DNA from: Bemisia tabaci
Lineage: Eukaryota; Arthropoda; Insecta; Hemiptera; Aleyrodidae
NCBI RefSeq assembly: GCF_918797505.1
Contig: NC_092793.1
Coordinates: forward strand, 66,149,660 to 66,213,659
Length of the DNA stretch: 64,000 nt
Reading direction: 5' to 3'
Made by a program: the position numbers and the translations under genes. How positions within the stretch are numbered: position 1 is the stretch's first letter; the number at the start of each line of letters is the position of its first letter. This document shows positions 23,010 to 35,000 of the stretch, piece after piece. The notes beneath the pieces were generated by a model that saw only the letters and a program-made list of their open reading frames with translations, had not been told where the DNA came from and made no database searches.

Positions 23010-23320
23010 ACTCAGGCGACAATGGAGTTAAGACGTTTCGTGGACATGTGCCAAGGCCCCTTGCTCCTCCTGCTCTGGAGCCGTGTGTCCTCCTCGCATG
23101 CTCCTTTGCACTTCTTTTGCGTCATCACCCTACCGCTCCCTGCTCAGCCCGCCACAGATCAGGTTTTCTTGCTGTCCCGGTGCAGCGCTGCGCTGACGAC
23201 AAGGGGCTGGCCTCGACCCTGGAAAACTTACGACCTCCACGATTGTTTTCTTATGCGGAGAGAACTTCTTTCGAAGGCAGATGCCTGCCGCTCGGTGGCG
23301 GTACAAGACGGATTTAATCG
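23010..23320. other. GC-rich block, no supported gene
   Basis: A C/T-rich, CpG-rich segment with two overlapping plus frames (107 and 89 aa) in different registers and no domain. It may be a regulatory island. Confidence 0.3.
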
Positions 23321-23371
23321 GACTCGTGCTTCCGTTATTCTATGATATTTTGAAATTGAACTTGGACCATG

Positions 23372-23660
23372 CAGGGTGTCTACGAGTCCGGAATTTCCGG
23401 AAAGTCCTGAACTAGTACTGATTTTTTAAGAGCAGTCCAGAAGTATTGAAGAAGTGCGGAAATTCTGTACGATGGTCCGGGATTTTTTCATTTTTTGTCT
23501 TTTGTGTCGCATTTTGAGCGAGAAATTCAAATTATCGAATTTCGTCAATTGGAGGTACTGAAAAAGTACCGAATTTTTTCTGTTGAGGAGGTACTGAATT
23601 TCTAAGAAATGTACTGAAAAAGTACTGATTTTTGGTCAGCCTGTTATGGTAGACACCCTG
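23372..23660. repeat. MITE family D, copy 2
   Basis: Starts CAGGGTGTCTACGAGTCCGG, ends GTAGACACCCTG. Flanks ACCATG and ATCATG differ at one position, fitting an aged 6-bp duplication like the exact ATGCAG pair at 11,146-11,434. Confidence 0.85.
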
Positions 23661-24819
23661 ATCATGACCATGAGCATGCGGATAGAACTCTATGTGGCGA
23701 TTTTGGAATTCCAGGGAATGTAGGAACTCTATGAACCCCTTCCTCTTTCTTCCATGTGAATGATGTCCAAAACATATTTTCGGTCATATTTCGTAGTTTC
23801 CCTCAAAGAACGTAACTACATTTCAATGTTGCCGAATTTTTCCTCGCAAATGTCGTTATCCCCAAGCGAATCTTGGGGGTCTGTAACTGAAAGTATTACT
23901 GATTTTTCTTTTGATCTCATGCAAAATTCAGACAATTTCTAGACGAAAACTGCGCGGTCGCACTCTATAAAAAAATTGAATTTTTTGAGCGAATTTCGCA
24001 AACTTGGAATAGAGTTACGTTCTATCGGCCAGGAAACGACGATTTGACCCCTTTGAAATGCGAACAGTAGACATTCCGACATTTTAACAGGTGTTCAAGG
24101 AAACTGCTGGTAACCATACTAAAAACCTTCATAGAGATACTTAAAACTACAGAAATTTACGCGAAACGATTACGCTTTGAAACATTTATTTGTAAGTAAT
24201 CGGAAGTGTATGCGCTAATTCTAAGGTAAATTCACTGTCGGTTATTGGACACATGTTGCTGAGAAAAATATCATCATTAAATCCCCCCGAAAATGACTAA
24301 GGCGACTCGAGTTTGATGGTGCCTAACAATGGTTGCCTGGAACTGGTTGTAGGGACGGGACTAAAGCGCAGGATTAGCCCTTGTGGACTAATTGAAGTAG
24401 TGTAAAAAAAAGAAGAAAAAAAGTATACATTACCGAGGAAAATTTGGCAACTTTCACGCATTTTTACGGCATATACTTCAGTGCGAGAGCACATGGGTCG
24501 CCTAATTACTTGTATTACCTCGGCCTTGACCTACAATTGAAGTTCATCGTGCGCCCGGTGGTTTTTTCGGCGCCGTCGAGGAATTCCCGGATTTCGGTGA
24601 AAAATCACCGAGGGCGGCAAGAGGGGCCTTGACCTTATGATCCAAGGTCCCGTTCCGGTGCGCGTTCCTCATCCGAAGTTGATGAGAATTGGAAACGTGG
24701 AATTACAGGTCGAAGACAGCGAGTCCACTCGTCCATTCCGTCCCCGGTTTGCTCGGTTCCCGGTTCCGTGAGTCTGAATATTCAATTTCCGATTCCTTCC
24801 GTCCGGCGCCAGCACCATT
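23661..24819. other. Intergenic DNA, nothing recognised
   Basis: No splice-bounded coding sequence or repeat ends could be identified. The segment becomes GC-richer toward 24,540-24,800. Confidence 0.3.
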
Positions 24820-24974
24820 GGCGGATCCAGCAATTCGGCAACACCGGATTTTCTCCATTTAAACCTATGGAAATGTATCGATTCTTGGAGTGGCCAGGTG
24901 CTCTGACAAAAATCGATTATTTAGTATAGGTTTAAATGGAGGAAATCCGGTGTTGCGAAATTGCTGGATCCGCC
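24820..24974. repeat. Inverted-repeat element J1 (GGCGGATCCAGCAATT)
   Basis: Arms of about 55 bp: GGCGGATCCAGCAATTCGGC then AACACCGGATTTTCTCCATT, mirrored on the right and ending GCTGGATCCGCC. The central part has weaker complementarity (TATCGATT / AATCGATTA). Confidence 0.85.
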
Positions 24975-25383
24975 TCTGCCCAGCTCTCCTCTGCTGTACT
25001 AAAGAAGAACGCTTTATGAGCTTTCAAATGTTGACCCAACACGCAGCTATTTTAACTCTGCGGTGGGCCGGACAGCATACGCTCCAGGAAAATACTGAGA
25101 GCCGTACATCGCGTGCGCGCTCAGACCGTGGACGGATAGCAGATTCCGCCCGCAAAATCCAGCATATGCAACCCGGCCCTCCGCAGAGTTGAAATAGTTG
25201 CATGTTGTGCTGTAACCTAACTTTGTATATCCTTCCCTCGTTTTTCGCGTTGTTTAGAGTTTAATAAACGTTCGTCTATCTAAAGCAAATGGAAACTTGC
25301 AATTCGATTGTACAACTCAAATGAAATCTCTCAATCAGATGGTTGATTAAGATTTGCTACCGTACACAATTTCCTTGATTGGA

Positions 25384-25675
25384 GCGCTGGGTGCAGAAAG
25401 GGCATTTCTTGGTTGCGGTGTAACACTTTTTCAAATTTACCGCGTTTGCGAGCAGTTTTTCTCGGTGGCCGGCAGTCAGGTTTGCCCGGAGAAAGACAAA
25501 TACCCATTGTAGGTAATTTCTTGAAACTTTTACTGAATTTTTCTCGTGATTTTACGATGACGAAAACGGAAAATTTCGGAAAATTTACTTAATAGTTTCC
25601 TCTCTGAAATATAAATTAGTAGTGAAGGTTTTGAGACTTCGCAACGAAGAAGTGCCTATTCTACACTCAATGCCT
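25384..25675. repeat. Decayed inverted-repeat element
   Basis: GGTGCAGAAAGGGCATTTCT with GGTTGCGGTG on the left is complementary, with mismatches, to CGCAACGAAGAAGTGCCTAT with CTACACTCAATG on the right. A similar right end recurs near 55,695-55,745 (GCGCAACTACGAAATGCCC). Confidence 0.5.
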
Positions 25676-25718
25676 CAATTTATCATTTTTTTCTCTCCAT
25701 CTATTCTTGTTTCCCCCT

Positions 25719-26039
25719 CGATTGGGACTATTTGAGTGTAGAGCACAGTAAAAGTAGTCTGCACTGGGAAAAAAAGAAACACATTGGATCTAGAGTCCAG
25801 AATCTTAAAAACATCGACAAGAAAAAGCACTCTCGATTCAATCAGAATCTAGCTTAAATCAAGAACCAAGCCTCTTAATTTAAGCGGATTCCGTTTTGAT
25901 TCAAGCAAAAATCCGATTGAATAAAGAGTATTTTTTCTTGTCAATGTTCTCAAGAGTCTGGACTCTAGATCCAATGTGTTTTTTTTTCCAGTGTCGATTT
26001 GGACTATTTTTGAGTGTAGAGCACAGTAATAGTAGCCTG
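25719..26039. repeat. 43-bp direct duplication flanking a CACTGG MITE
   Basis: Copy 1 (25,719-25,761) and copy 2 (25,995-26,039) share GAGTGTAGAGCACAGTAA and AGTAG(T/C)CTG. The family A MITE occupies the space between. The duplication is far longer than the family's usual 2-bp target duplication. Confidence 0.75.
25762..25993. repeat. MITE family A, copy 3
   Basis: Starts CACTGGGAAAAAAAGAAACA, ends TTTTTTTTTCCAGTG. Arms include GGATCTAGAGTCCAGAATC and the mirrored GAGTCTGGACTCTAGATCC. Confidence 0.9.
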
Positions 26040-26189
26040 TATTCGAATTTTTCCTCGGTTTTCCATCGTATTTGGCCCTAATTTCAACGCAAAATATTAG
26101 TTAACCTGTCTCGAAACTGCCAGAACTACCGAAAGCAACACGAAAACGTTTCCCCCAGTGTAAATCCCAAACAGAACGGATGCTAGCGG

Positions 26190-26620
26190 TATCTCCAAAT
26201 CGATCGGCAACACCGCTCGAGCGCTCGGCACGTCCAGTTTCTCCCACAACAAACGGCGCGGCGCAGCGGCGGACGCGACCATGCCCGCGAAACCTCGAAC
26301 TTTCTGTTTCCGGCTCCCCCTGCCCCCCCCCCCCCCCCCCCCCGGGTCCCCCGAGATAAGCTCTCGGGTGATCGACATTGTTCGTCCCGGGCCGGAGCCG
26401 GCTCGGCCAGGTTAACAAAAGAGGTTAATAGCTCAATTTCGAGTACGACACGAGAACCGAGAAGGAGGCATCGCCGGATTCGCTGAATTCGAGCAGCGAT
26501 CGCCGCCATTAGAGGCATTAGAGAACGCCTCGCCGGATCTTTCCGTTTCCTATCTCCGCTCCCGGAGAGCTTTTGGAAAAGCTCCGCAGTCCAAGGTGGA
26601 GCCCTGCACTTTCTCCGTTC
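26190..26620. other. GC-rich CpG island with a C(21) run
   Basis: CpG-dense, with a run of about 21 C at 26,323-26,343. The minus strand holds the longest open frame in the window (220 aa, 26,183-26,845). It is arginine/glycine-rich, overlaps two other minus frames, reads through the homopolymer and shows no domain, so I do not call it a gene. Confidence 0.4.
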
Positions 26621-26926
26621 GCACGGATACGGTTTGCATGCAACTTCGAGAGAGATGCTCGCTGAGGTTGAAACGCCACCACATCGCATACGGGAAGGAA
26701 GAATGCTAGAGGTTATTGGATCATCCTGCTGTATGTGTATAGCCTCCCAAGACGCGGAGTATTCCCAATTTTTATAGTGCTTTAGCCGTGAGTCCATTTG
26801 AATTGGCGAGAACGAAAACACACCAACTCGAAAAAATGAAAACAATCAAGACACACACAAAACTGCATATTAGGTGAAGAAGTTAGTTTAAGAAAAATAT
26901 TTTTGGTGCCTAAAAGCAAGTACCTA

Positions 26927-27098
26927 CACTGGAAAAAAAACACATTGTATCCAGAGTCCAGACTCTCAAAAACATCGACAAGAAAAAATACTCTTGATTC
27001 AATCAGATTTAAGCTTAAATCTGATTGAATCAAGAGTATTTTTTCTTGTTTTCCAGAGTCTGGACTCTAGATCCAATGTTTTTTTTTTTTTTCCAGTG
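26927..27098. repeat. MITE family A, short copy, TA duplication
   Basis: Starts CACTGGAAAAAAAACACATT, ends TTTTTTTCCAGTG, flanked by TA. At 172 bp it lacks the central AAGAGGCTTGG block. The arms meet at a TTAAGCTTAA centre, giving an almost loop-free hairpin. Confidence 0.9.
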
Positions 27099-29005
27099 TA
27101 AGGAAACTTTAAATGTCGGAGTTGGAACAGATACGGTAACTTCAATGACCTGTATGAAAATTGTCTGTCCTTTGCGAAAAGTGAGCATTTTCGAGGTACC
27201 GAGTTGGTGTGTTTTCGTTCTCACTGATTCATTTAAAAATTTCGCCTTTTCACTTTTTACTCCGTCGTAAATCGGAAAAAAATTAAAGTCCCATTGACAG
27301 CATGAAACACAACACTAGAGCTTGCCCGTGAGTCATGGAACGGTGTCAATGCAGCGTTCTGGCCACTCAAATTTAATTAGAACTTGAAATGAGGAGTCTG
27401 TTTACCCGCGGGTTTCTAGCATTACTAAAATAAATGGCAAGGCGGCTTACCCTGGGGACTGAGGAGGATAGGCAGCATTTAGCGAGAAGGTATCAAAGGA
27501 TTTTTTTGAAAAATTAAGCCGTGGTTACTTTAAACTTTTAGGTAGATTTTAGAGGTAGATTTTCACCTGTCAAAAAATTAAGGCCCAATAAAAATATTCG
27601 TTAGTTGTAATCGCGGTAACCGCGGAAGCGAGGTACAAAGATCAGTAAATCCTTAAAAGAGAAAGTAGGAACTCATATAAATGAGTTACTGAGGCAAAAC
27701 CTAACTTTACTTTAATTTTAGAACTTTACTTTAACTTTAGTAACAAGATTTTTTCCTCCTGTCTTAACAGGGGGTTTTTTCAACTCAAATGTAGTAAATA
27801 CTTCTATGTGTATAATTTGTAGTCACATGTTATTCTCATCCATTACTTTGTATTTTAAAAAATTGTTGTAATTTTCAGAAAATAATGTAGTATCCAGAGG
27901 GAGAAATGCCTAGGGCGGATGCCCCTCTTTATTTGTAAATTATGTATTATATTTTGCAAATAAACAAATTAAAAAAAAAAAATAAAAAAAAATAAAAATA
28001 TTCAGTGAATATGCTGAGACTGAACTTGAAGTTAATTTTTTAAAGTGAGCTTTGTGGAGGAATGAAACTTCACACCTTTGCTTAACCATTATTTTACTGT
28101 TCGTTTTTCACCCCCCAAATTGTTATTTGGTACATTTCTGCTCAGCACGGTTCGTTTATCAATGAACTCCGAGATGCATTTGCAAAACTGAACGTGAACG
28201 TTCTTGGAAGCTGAATGTTTCATTAATTCTATGAAATGTCAAGCGGTGAATTCTTCAGGCTCTCATGAATAATAACTGGGCAGCAATTCTTATTATTTTG
28301 CATCATATTGCATTCACTCGGTATGCAACTCTTGGAATCATTTACTTGACATTCATAAATACAATACTTGACCAGGTTGACGAAGTGAACAGTTAGTCGT
28401 CAAGTTTTTCCATACTTCATGTCCAAAATGTATGTACTATGTGCGAACTGTCTGACAATTGCAACCTGGCTCTTCAGGGAACATTGAACCCGACTCGAGT
28501 AATTCTAAGGACTCCTCATTCGAAAGCAAAATATTTGAGCAACTTGCTGCACTCTCATGTAAAGAGCGCTGATAAATTCTTGAAATAAATTCATCCATGT
28601 CGTCACATTCACATATCCCGCCTCCTCAACATTTAAATACAGGGTGCACACGGCTACCTTCGTCTTACTCTAACTTTAGTTTAGGGTACGTAACACGGTT
28701 GGCGGAGCCAATAGGGCCAGCCAAGCTTTAGTTTTTGCACCGTTGGTGGACGGATATCATGGAACTTTAATAAGTCGTTTGGTCGTCAGTTGAAATGTCA
28801 GTGAACTCTCCGAACGTGGGACTCCTCATTTACATGGAGCCCGTCCGATGTGCAAAAGTGTCATCGAGTCGTCTTGGCATCAGTCCGACACGAACGTACA
28901 TGCTAAGCCACGCTTCCACATACGGCGCGCTGCGTTAATTTAGTCGTTTTTCTGGCCTGATCGATTTCCGCATGAGCCCCAGAAAGCATGGATTTATATG
29001 TAAAC
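27099..29005. other. AT-rich intergenic DNA
   Basis: No gene or well-bounded repeat was found. A TTTGCAAATAAACAAATTAAAAAAAA segment near 27,955 resembles a retroposon 3' end, but no body was identified. Confidence 0.3.
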
Positions 29006-29281
29006 CAGCGGACTTATTATTGAAATTGATAGACAAAGCTATAGACAAAAAGGTAATAGGGAGTATGGAGCTATCCGATTGGTTGAAATGTGTGCTTCCC
29101 ATTGACTAAAGGAGAAAATGATGGACTAACTGTCGGGTTTCTCGTCGGTTGCCGTTAGTTAGTCTATTCCTACGTCCTTTGTCCATTGCAACCACCCGCT
29201 TCCACCAATGGGATCCCTCCATATCCCTTTTGTCTTCTTTGTCTATAGCTTTGTCTATCAAAATCAATAATCGGCCCGAAG
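29006..29281. repeat. MITE family H copy
   Basis: CAGCGGACTTATTATTGAAA at the left and mirrored TCAATAATCGGCCCG at the right. The centre carries GATGGACTAACTGTCGGG and its mirror. Confidence 0.85.
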
Positions 29282-29466
29282 GGCTCACGTGGAAATTGAG
29301 ATACACTCTTACGCCAGAGGAGCGACGATTTGGCTGAGCCAGTGAACCGCGCCCGGCCGGGTGAGATGATTTTAACATGGACAATGCCATTCCAGAAAAG
29401 GTGGTTCTTGTCGTTTGTGGCAACGGGCAAAGCACAATTACTGTATCCGGTGGCGCAGATGACTAT

Positions 29467-29713
29467 GCCGTACTGAGAAAGAACGCCGTATTAATATTCA
29501 AGAGTTGAAAAATTTCCCTTAATAAAACATGTATTTATGACAACATTTATGCATGTTTTTCCCTAAAATTTTCAGATATTTTAGATCACATTACGTACAA
29601 AACTGTCCGAAAATTTTGGAAAATAATATTCACGATTTTCTCAGTAATTTTTGTTTTTATCGGAAGAAACTGGGTAACGTTTACCTAAAGGCACATGCGG
29701 TCTTAGAACGGCA
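29467..29713. repeat. Family F-like copy, diverged
   Basis: Left CCGTACTGAGAAAGAACGCC, internal TTTTCCCTAAAATTTTCAG and TTTTTATCGGAAGAAACTG, right GCGGTCTTAGAACGGCAG. The order matches 37,078-37,329 but the ends have drifted. Confidence 0.55.
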
Positions 29714-30155
29714 GAACTCGGCGTGGTGCTTTGTCCGTGTAAGCGTGGCTTCGCCATAAGAATCCTATGTTAAGGAGCTTGGCCTTTGGGACGCACACGC
29801 TCGCTCGGTGCAACGCCCGAAGAAGCGCGCGCGCGGCGGCCGTCGATGGTCGAATACGGGCGCAAGGTCACCCTGCGTTTCTGGGTCAGACGCGGTCTCA
29901 CGCCGGACGAAGAGCCATTAATCTCGCGAGTCGCTCAAATTCGCTGAATGAATAATCGGCAAAAAACTTGAAATTCAATGGAATTCCGTTGAGCAATCGA
30001 TTCCCGATGAGGACAGCCGGGGAAAAGCGATCCGTTGCGCGCAGGAATGGCACCATTCTATCGTGACGCAGGGGAGCCGGTTTTTGAAACTCAGGGTTTA
30101 CCTAGAAACTTCGGTTGAAATCATTCATCGCGGAATAACAAGTGTTTTATGGGTT

Positions 30156-30285
30156 AAGGCTCAGTTACACGATCAAATTGAGGCATCAAATTGAAGCTCT
30201 GATCGGTGGAAAAAGACCTGAGGTGAGGATGCGACCAATGAGAGGCCCAATTTGATGGCTCAATTTGATCGTGTAACTGGACCTT
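30156..30285. repeat. MITE family M, short copy
   Basis: AAGGCTCAGTTACACGATCA and mirrored GATCGTGTAACTGGACCTT, with inner CAAATTGAGGCATCAAATTG complementary to CAATTTGATGGCTCAATTTG. Confidence 0.8.
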
Positions 30286-30328
30286 TATCCACGAAAATCT
30301 TTGTACTACCCCAATTGGTTGGATGATA

Positions 30329-30538
30329 GGACATTTCCAATCAATTTTGCTAGTACCGCAACTCAAGTTGGGGTAGCATCGTAACATTTGGGTCGGTAAC
30401 CTTTTTTATTGGGGCACTACCGCAATTAATTGGAGTACAGCCACAATCAATTGGAGTACCACCAGAACTAGTTGTGGTACTACCACAGTAATCTTACCAC
30501 AATAATCTGCGTTCAACCACAATTAATTGGAAATGCCC
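30329..30538. repeat. MITE family L (GGACATTTCCAAT), copy 1
   Basis: GGACATTTCCAATCAATTTT at the left, mirrored CAATTAATTGGAAATGCCC at the right. The interior is built of repeated AATTGGAGTAC/TACCACAA phrases. A relative is at 55,380-55,557. Confidence 0.75.
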
Positions 30539-32264
30539 ATATAATCCAACAACCTCGTGCTTTTTCTGGCGTGAATCGTTTAAAGTCAGGAACTTTTGCC
30601 ATCAAACGTTCAGCTTCTGGTTTTGCCAACCGCCCATGTGTTGTGTATTGGTTGAGCTTGAATTTTGCCTTGCGTGTATCTCGTGAAAGTAACATAATGA
30701 GAATCTTCAAGAAGTCAAGGAAAATCACGGAAATGTTGCGCTTTAAAATCTGACAAAATCAGCGCTACGTTCAGGCAAAGCAAAGGAATTTTTAATTTTT
30801 AAGAAACTTGTCAGCCTTTAAAATTTTGGAAAGTGCACAGATTAGATAAAGGAATCTGAGTCCGCAAAAAAAAGTGTTGAAAAGTGGTTTCGAGGAAAAG
30901 CTATTCTAAATTTTAATGCACCATGTCGAGGGCACAAAATTGCCGTATAAGTCTGCATTTTTATGTCCTCTATCGGAACAAAAATTGAACTGAACTGTTC
31001 GCAACTTACTTTTCATGACCAAAGCATTTTTATTGATTTAAAAGTTCCGCACGAATTGTCCCAAGGAAGAAAGGAGTTCACGAGAAAGATCGACCTTGCT
31101 TTCTCTTCACCCCCTCAACAGGCCCGCAGTATTTTCCCTTTCTTTCTTTTTTGACAAGTTAACGACTTTTTTGACCCGTTAGTTTTATCGAGTAAGACCG
31201 CAGCAGCTGCCGTAGACGCGGTTTTCTCGTGTGAGTCTTAATATTCAATTTTTATCCCTCGGATTCTGGCTGTTTTACGACCTAAATTTTCCTTATATTC
31301 CAATGCGCAGGTAAGAATTGGGTGCCCCGATCTTTAGCCGGGACGCAATACCTTTTCATTCCATTCGCGGGTACGCCTCTCCTCTCACTGATAATTGAGT
31401 CATAACCCCTTGGAGACTCGCTCAAGTGCCGAATATTTTATGCCGAGTTATACGCTCGCAGATCTGAAAGAGCGATGACTTCTCCGCCGGTTTTTTTATG
31501 GCCGAGGAAATTATAAACATTTCCATTCTTGAATGTTCTAAAACTGGGTTTATTTCGTCCGGAAATTTTACAAGCCTCTAACGTCCAATTGGAAGGCATG
31601 GCGAATTGCCATTCTTATTTATAAAACGGGGCTGTTTGTCCATGGTTAAAGTGACCTGGATGATCATTAGTGGTGTGCCTCATCAGTAAAAAACCACATT
31701 ATCTTATATTGTGAACTTACAATATTGGAGGCTCTTTTACGGCAACGGGTCTACTGTTCATTCGAATATTCTTTCATCACGTGAAGCCTCGGAGTATTTA
31801 ACTTTAGTGAAATTCACCAATGGAACCCCAAAAACCATCGTAATGGAGAATTCGCATATAAAAATGTCATTGCATTATCTGAGAGTGTGTAGTGAGCTGA
31901 ATTCGCAATAATTTTCATAGTTTTTCCTAAAATACGAAATCGTAGAGAAATAGATTTAAAGTGAGAAAATATACCGCCACGTGACGTCACTTGGCGGCAT
32001 TTCCTTTCCAATCACACAGCAGATTAGTTTATCCTGTCATACATATATATTTGTGCTCAGTTCTCCGAGTAGTTTCACTTTAAATATGAAATTTACAAAA
32101 TTTTAGACACATGAAAAAGAACTTGACAACATGAAATGGAACTTACAATTTAACATCGTATATTTTCCCAAAAAACCGTCAGTTTTTGCGATTTACATGT
32201 ATATTTTCCCTTGGACACTCCCCTTCATCATAACGAGAAAAATTTTGAGCACCTCCCACCACCG
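30539..32264. other. AT-rich intergenic DNA
   Basis: No gene supported. The segments around 30,600-30,760 and 31,711-32,011 are open on both strands, which argues against either being coding. Confidence 0.3.
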
Positions 32265-32495
32265 CACTGGAAAAAAAAACCACATTGGATCTAGAGTCCA
32301 GACTCTTAAAAACGTCGACAAGAAAAAGCACTCTTGATTCAATCAGAATCTAGCTTAAATCAAGAACCAAGCCTCTTAATTTAAGCGGATTTCGTTTTGA
32401 TTCAAGCAAAAATCCGATTGAATCAAGAGTATTTTTTCTTGTCAATGTTCTCAAGAGTCTGGACTCTAGATCCAATGTGGTTTTTTTTTCCAGTG
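32265..32495. repeat. MITE family A, copy 5
   Basis: Starts CACTGGAAAAAAAAACCACA, ends TTTTTTTTTCCAGTG. The flanks (CG, TT) do not show a 2-bp duplication. The interior is very close to the copy at 25,762, including GCTTAAATCAAGAACCAAGC. Confidence 0.9.
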
Positions 32496-32689
32496 TTGCA
32501 AAATCAAAGAGCCCAAAGTGACACGGAGAGGGAGACTCCTTGATATTTCATTTTTTGTGAGGCAAATATGAATCTGGATCGAGAAAATGGGGGAAAACGG
32601 AAAGCCGGGGATCAAACTTAAATACAAGGAAGCCTGTTTCTTGGTTGTTGTTGTTGAATCTCTCTGAAGCTCGTCAAAAGCGAGCGCGA

Positions 32690-32840
32690 TACCGAGCACT
32701 CCCCGCTACGCGCGTAAATAATTCCGAGGATGAAGCATGGGAAAAGCGAGTAAAAACAGCGGGAAAAAAACCAAATAAAGCGGGGCGCGATGACCCAGAT
32801 CCGAGGCGCGCCGCCCGCCGGCGGACTTAGCGGCGCCGCC
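32690..32840. other. GC-rich CpG block
   Basis: CpG-dense (GAGGCGCGCCGCCCGCCGGC at about 32,802). Frames on both strands are compositional; it may be regulatory. Confidence 0.3.
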
Positions 32841-32981
32841 GTAAAAACATCCACCATTTCACCAAACAGCCGATCACATCCGATTCCAGTTCGAGTTCTT
32901 TCAGCCTCATGAGCTGCAGCCTTTCGCAGTCTTCGCCCGTCGGCGTTGCTAGATTTTTCAAATCAAAGCTATCAATGCTAA

Positions 32982-33122
32982 TAGGATTACATTTCGCAAT
33001 AAGGAACCACTATTTCTGGCCTATGTTAGAAACAATATACATGCCACTGGCTTCCCTATGCAGATATGTGCTTTTATGGAGAAGCTAGAGATAGTGGTTC
33101 CTTATTGCAAAATGTAATCCAA
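32982..33122. repeat. MITE family N (GGATTACATTTxGCAATAAGG), copy 1
   Basis: TAGGATTACATTTCGCAATA then AGGAACCACTAT at the left; the mirrored ATAGTGGTTCCTTATTGCAA and AATGTAATCC at the right. Confidence 0.85.
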
Positions 33123-33148
33123 TATATAACGCTATAAAGCTGAAGCTG

Positions 33149-33410
33149 AATTGGATCGCATTTAGCAAAAAGGAACCAGCGCGATTAATGTGTCGTAAAA
33201 ATGTTGCTTGTTCATTACTATCCAAAAAATATCTCAGAGAGTCTAGTAGTTTTTGCTTTCCATCGAAAAATTGTCAACTTTAAAGGAAAATAATAGTGTA
33301 AATTATAATCTTGTGCGCAAATTAAGTATTTTGAAAAGAATAAAATACGTTGCACGATTTTGAAAACGTTGTAATCGCGCTGGTTCTTTTTTGCTAAATG
33401 CGATCTAATT
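33149..33410. repeat. MITE family N relative, adjacent copy
   Basis: AATTGGATCGCATTTAGCAA then AAAGGAACCAGCGCGATTA, mirrored at the right and ending GCGATCTAATT. The AATTGG...AAGGAACCA terminal theme is also that of family G, so families G and N are probably related. Confidence 0.85.
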
Positions 33411-33752
33411 ATAGCTATTGACCTATTTCCTAGCTATTAACTCCATGCTTAAGATCAATAGAAGTATGTAGGATCAAACGGGCTTAAAGTTACCATTATT
33501 GTGACTTACGGAGGACTGTAAAATTCGTTTGTCTGTTTTAGCAAGAAGTCATTTTAGTCTGTCATTCATAGATGCAGCAAAATTTAATTGTACGGTTTCC
33601 ATTCTGACTTTGTTTTACTATTTCTCTAAAAAATCCCACCGGATATTTGCTCTTTTCGTCGCATTTTTTTTTCCCTTACAACCTTCAGAGGACACAGTTG
33701 ATATAGGAAAAAAATGCAAATTATGAAAATTTCTGAAAAATATAAAATCATT

Positions 33753-34137
33753 TTATACAAAACGAAAAGTTATACCTTGCAACGCCGAGTCAAGATCAAT
33801 CCTCTGCCGAAATCCAATGTTCCCCTTTTGATGCAGGAGATTATTAAATCTATCTTGAGAGGGTGAATAATACCTTCCAGCCCACGGGTAGCTTTTCCAA
33901 TCGATTTTCATCCCTCCGTCCGTAAAGACAAGGGTATTCGTACAAAAACATCCCTTGGTAGACCAGTGCAGTTTAACACGAAGTCCCTCAAGAAACGACT
34001 TCAGACCCTCTGAAAGATATTTACATAAACCAAGCTCAGTTATCATGTAATGTATCATGTGTTCATAATTTTCTTCATTCCGTATAATAAAATTGATTCT
34101 CAACCAGGGTGGACTATATGGGCTTATCTTTACTAAC
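33753..34137 (-). CDS. 3'-terminal exon of an unidentified protein-coding gene
   Basis: The minus strand has a good acceptor (a T-run then TAG, at 34,138-34,150). One open frame of 127 codons follows and ends in TAA at 33,753-33,755. The peptide starts LVKISPYSPPWLRINF, contains LGLCKYLSEGLKSFLEG and ends LQGITFRFV. Composition is balanced, unlike the chance ORFs here. I recognise no family. The entry phase needs two nucleotides from the preceding exon. The exon at 35,586-35,773 ends with exactly that phase at a GTAAAG donor, so the two could be joined. However, that exon lies inside the TTAA-bounded element and this one lies outside it, so they may belong to different genes. No convincing AATAAA was found close downstream. 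Confidence 0.6.
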
Positions 34138-34783
34138 CTAAAAAAATAATTATTTACGGTTTACTCCATTTATCGATATCACCTTGCATACCTCATTTTT
34201 AACGTCTGTAATGTCTCAATGCGTACTTCTTACTCATCGTCAGCCTCGTTCTTTACTATGATTCTACCATTAAATATATGGACTTGAAACTCGCTCAAGA
34301 TCTTGTCTTTAAGTTATACACCACCGTCCAAGAACTGAAGCTTATTAATTGACACTAGCAGAGAACTTGTGTCGGCGATTTGTTTTTGCATAGCTCCAAT
34401 TCTTTTCTTTTCGTTTTAACTAACAGTATTTATTTTCTCTTTGTTGCAGGTATGTATCCACGCTTTTTCGATCGGTTCCCTTCAGTCTATAAATCTAACA
34501 GATAAGTGTGTTTTACGTACAACTGGATCTTGATTCGATTGTTTACAGGATTCATCACTCCTCAGAGGTTCTTAAAAACATGAACTTAATTCTTTTTATT
34601 AATTTGTTTTTCTCTCAAATTATCAAGTCCTTCAAATTGCTTGAATTTTCTGCAATTATTCAGGTACACTTAAAAGTCTTATATATTTTCGTTTACAAGA
34701 GTGCAAAGGACTGTGTGTCGCATTGATCAATCCCAAGTGATATTTATTTTGTTCCCATGTGACGGAGTGGTTATTTAAGTTAA

Positions 34784-35000
34784 GGTGATTCCAAGTGATC
34801 TAGGGAAGGCAACCGCCACCACGTAGCGCTGCTACGTGAGTGAGTCTTCAGGAAGGAATTGTCGTCGCCACTTTGATTTTTATGAAGGAAATCGATCCAT
34901 AACGTGTAGCCGCATAAATTCTGAGCACAATGATACCAAATTTGTCAAGAATTATTGCAAAAATATACCCGAAAGTACGGGAACGGATTTTACATAGGGT
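34784..35000 (+). repeat. Left terminal inverted repeat of the TTAA element
   Basis: Pairs with about 40,975-41,187. The outer 23 bp are exact (28 bp counting the flanking GTTAA); deeper parts are patchy. Downstream at 34,811-34,838 a small ACCACGTAGCGCTGCTACGT palindrome is present only on this side. Confidence 0.65.

Noticed and set aside
26183..26845. 220-aa minus-strand ORF, the longest in the window
   Set aside because: GC-rich, arginine/glycine-rich, overlaps two other minus frames, crosses a C(21) homopolymer and shows no domain or splice context.
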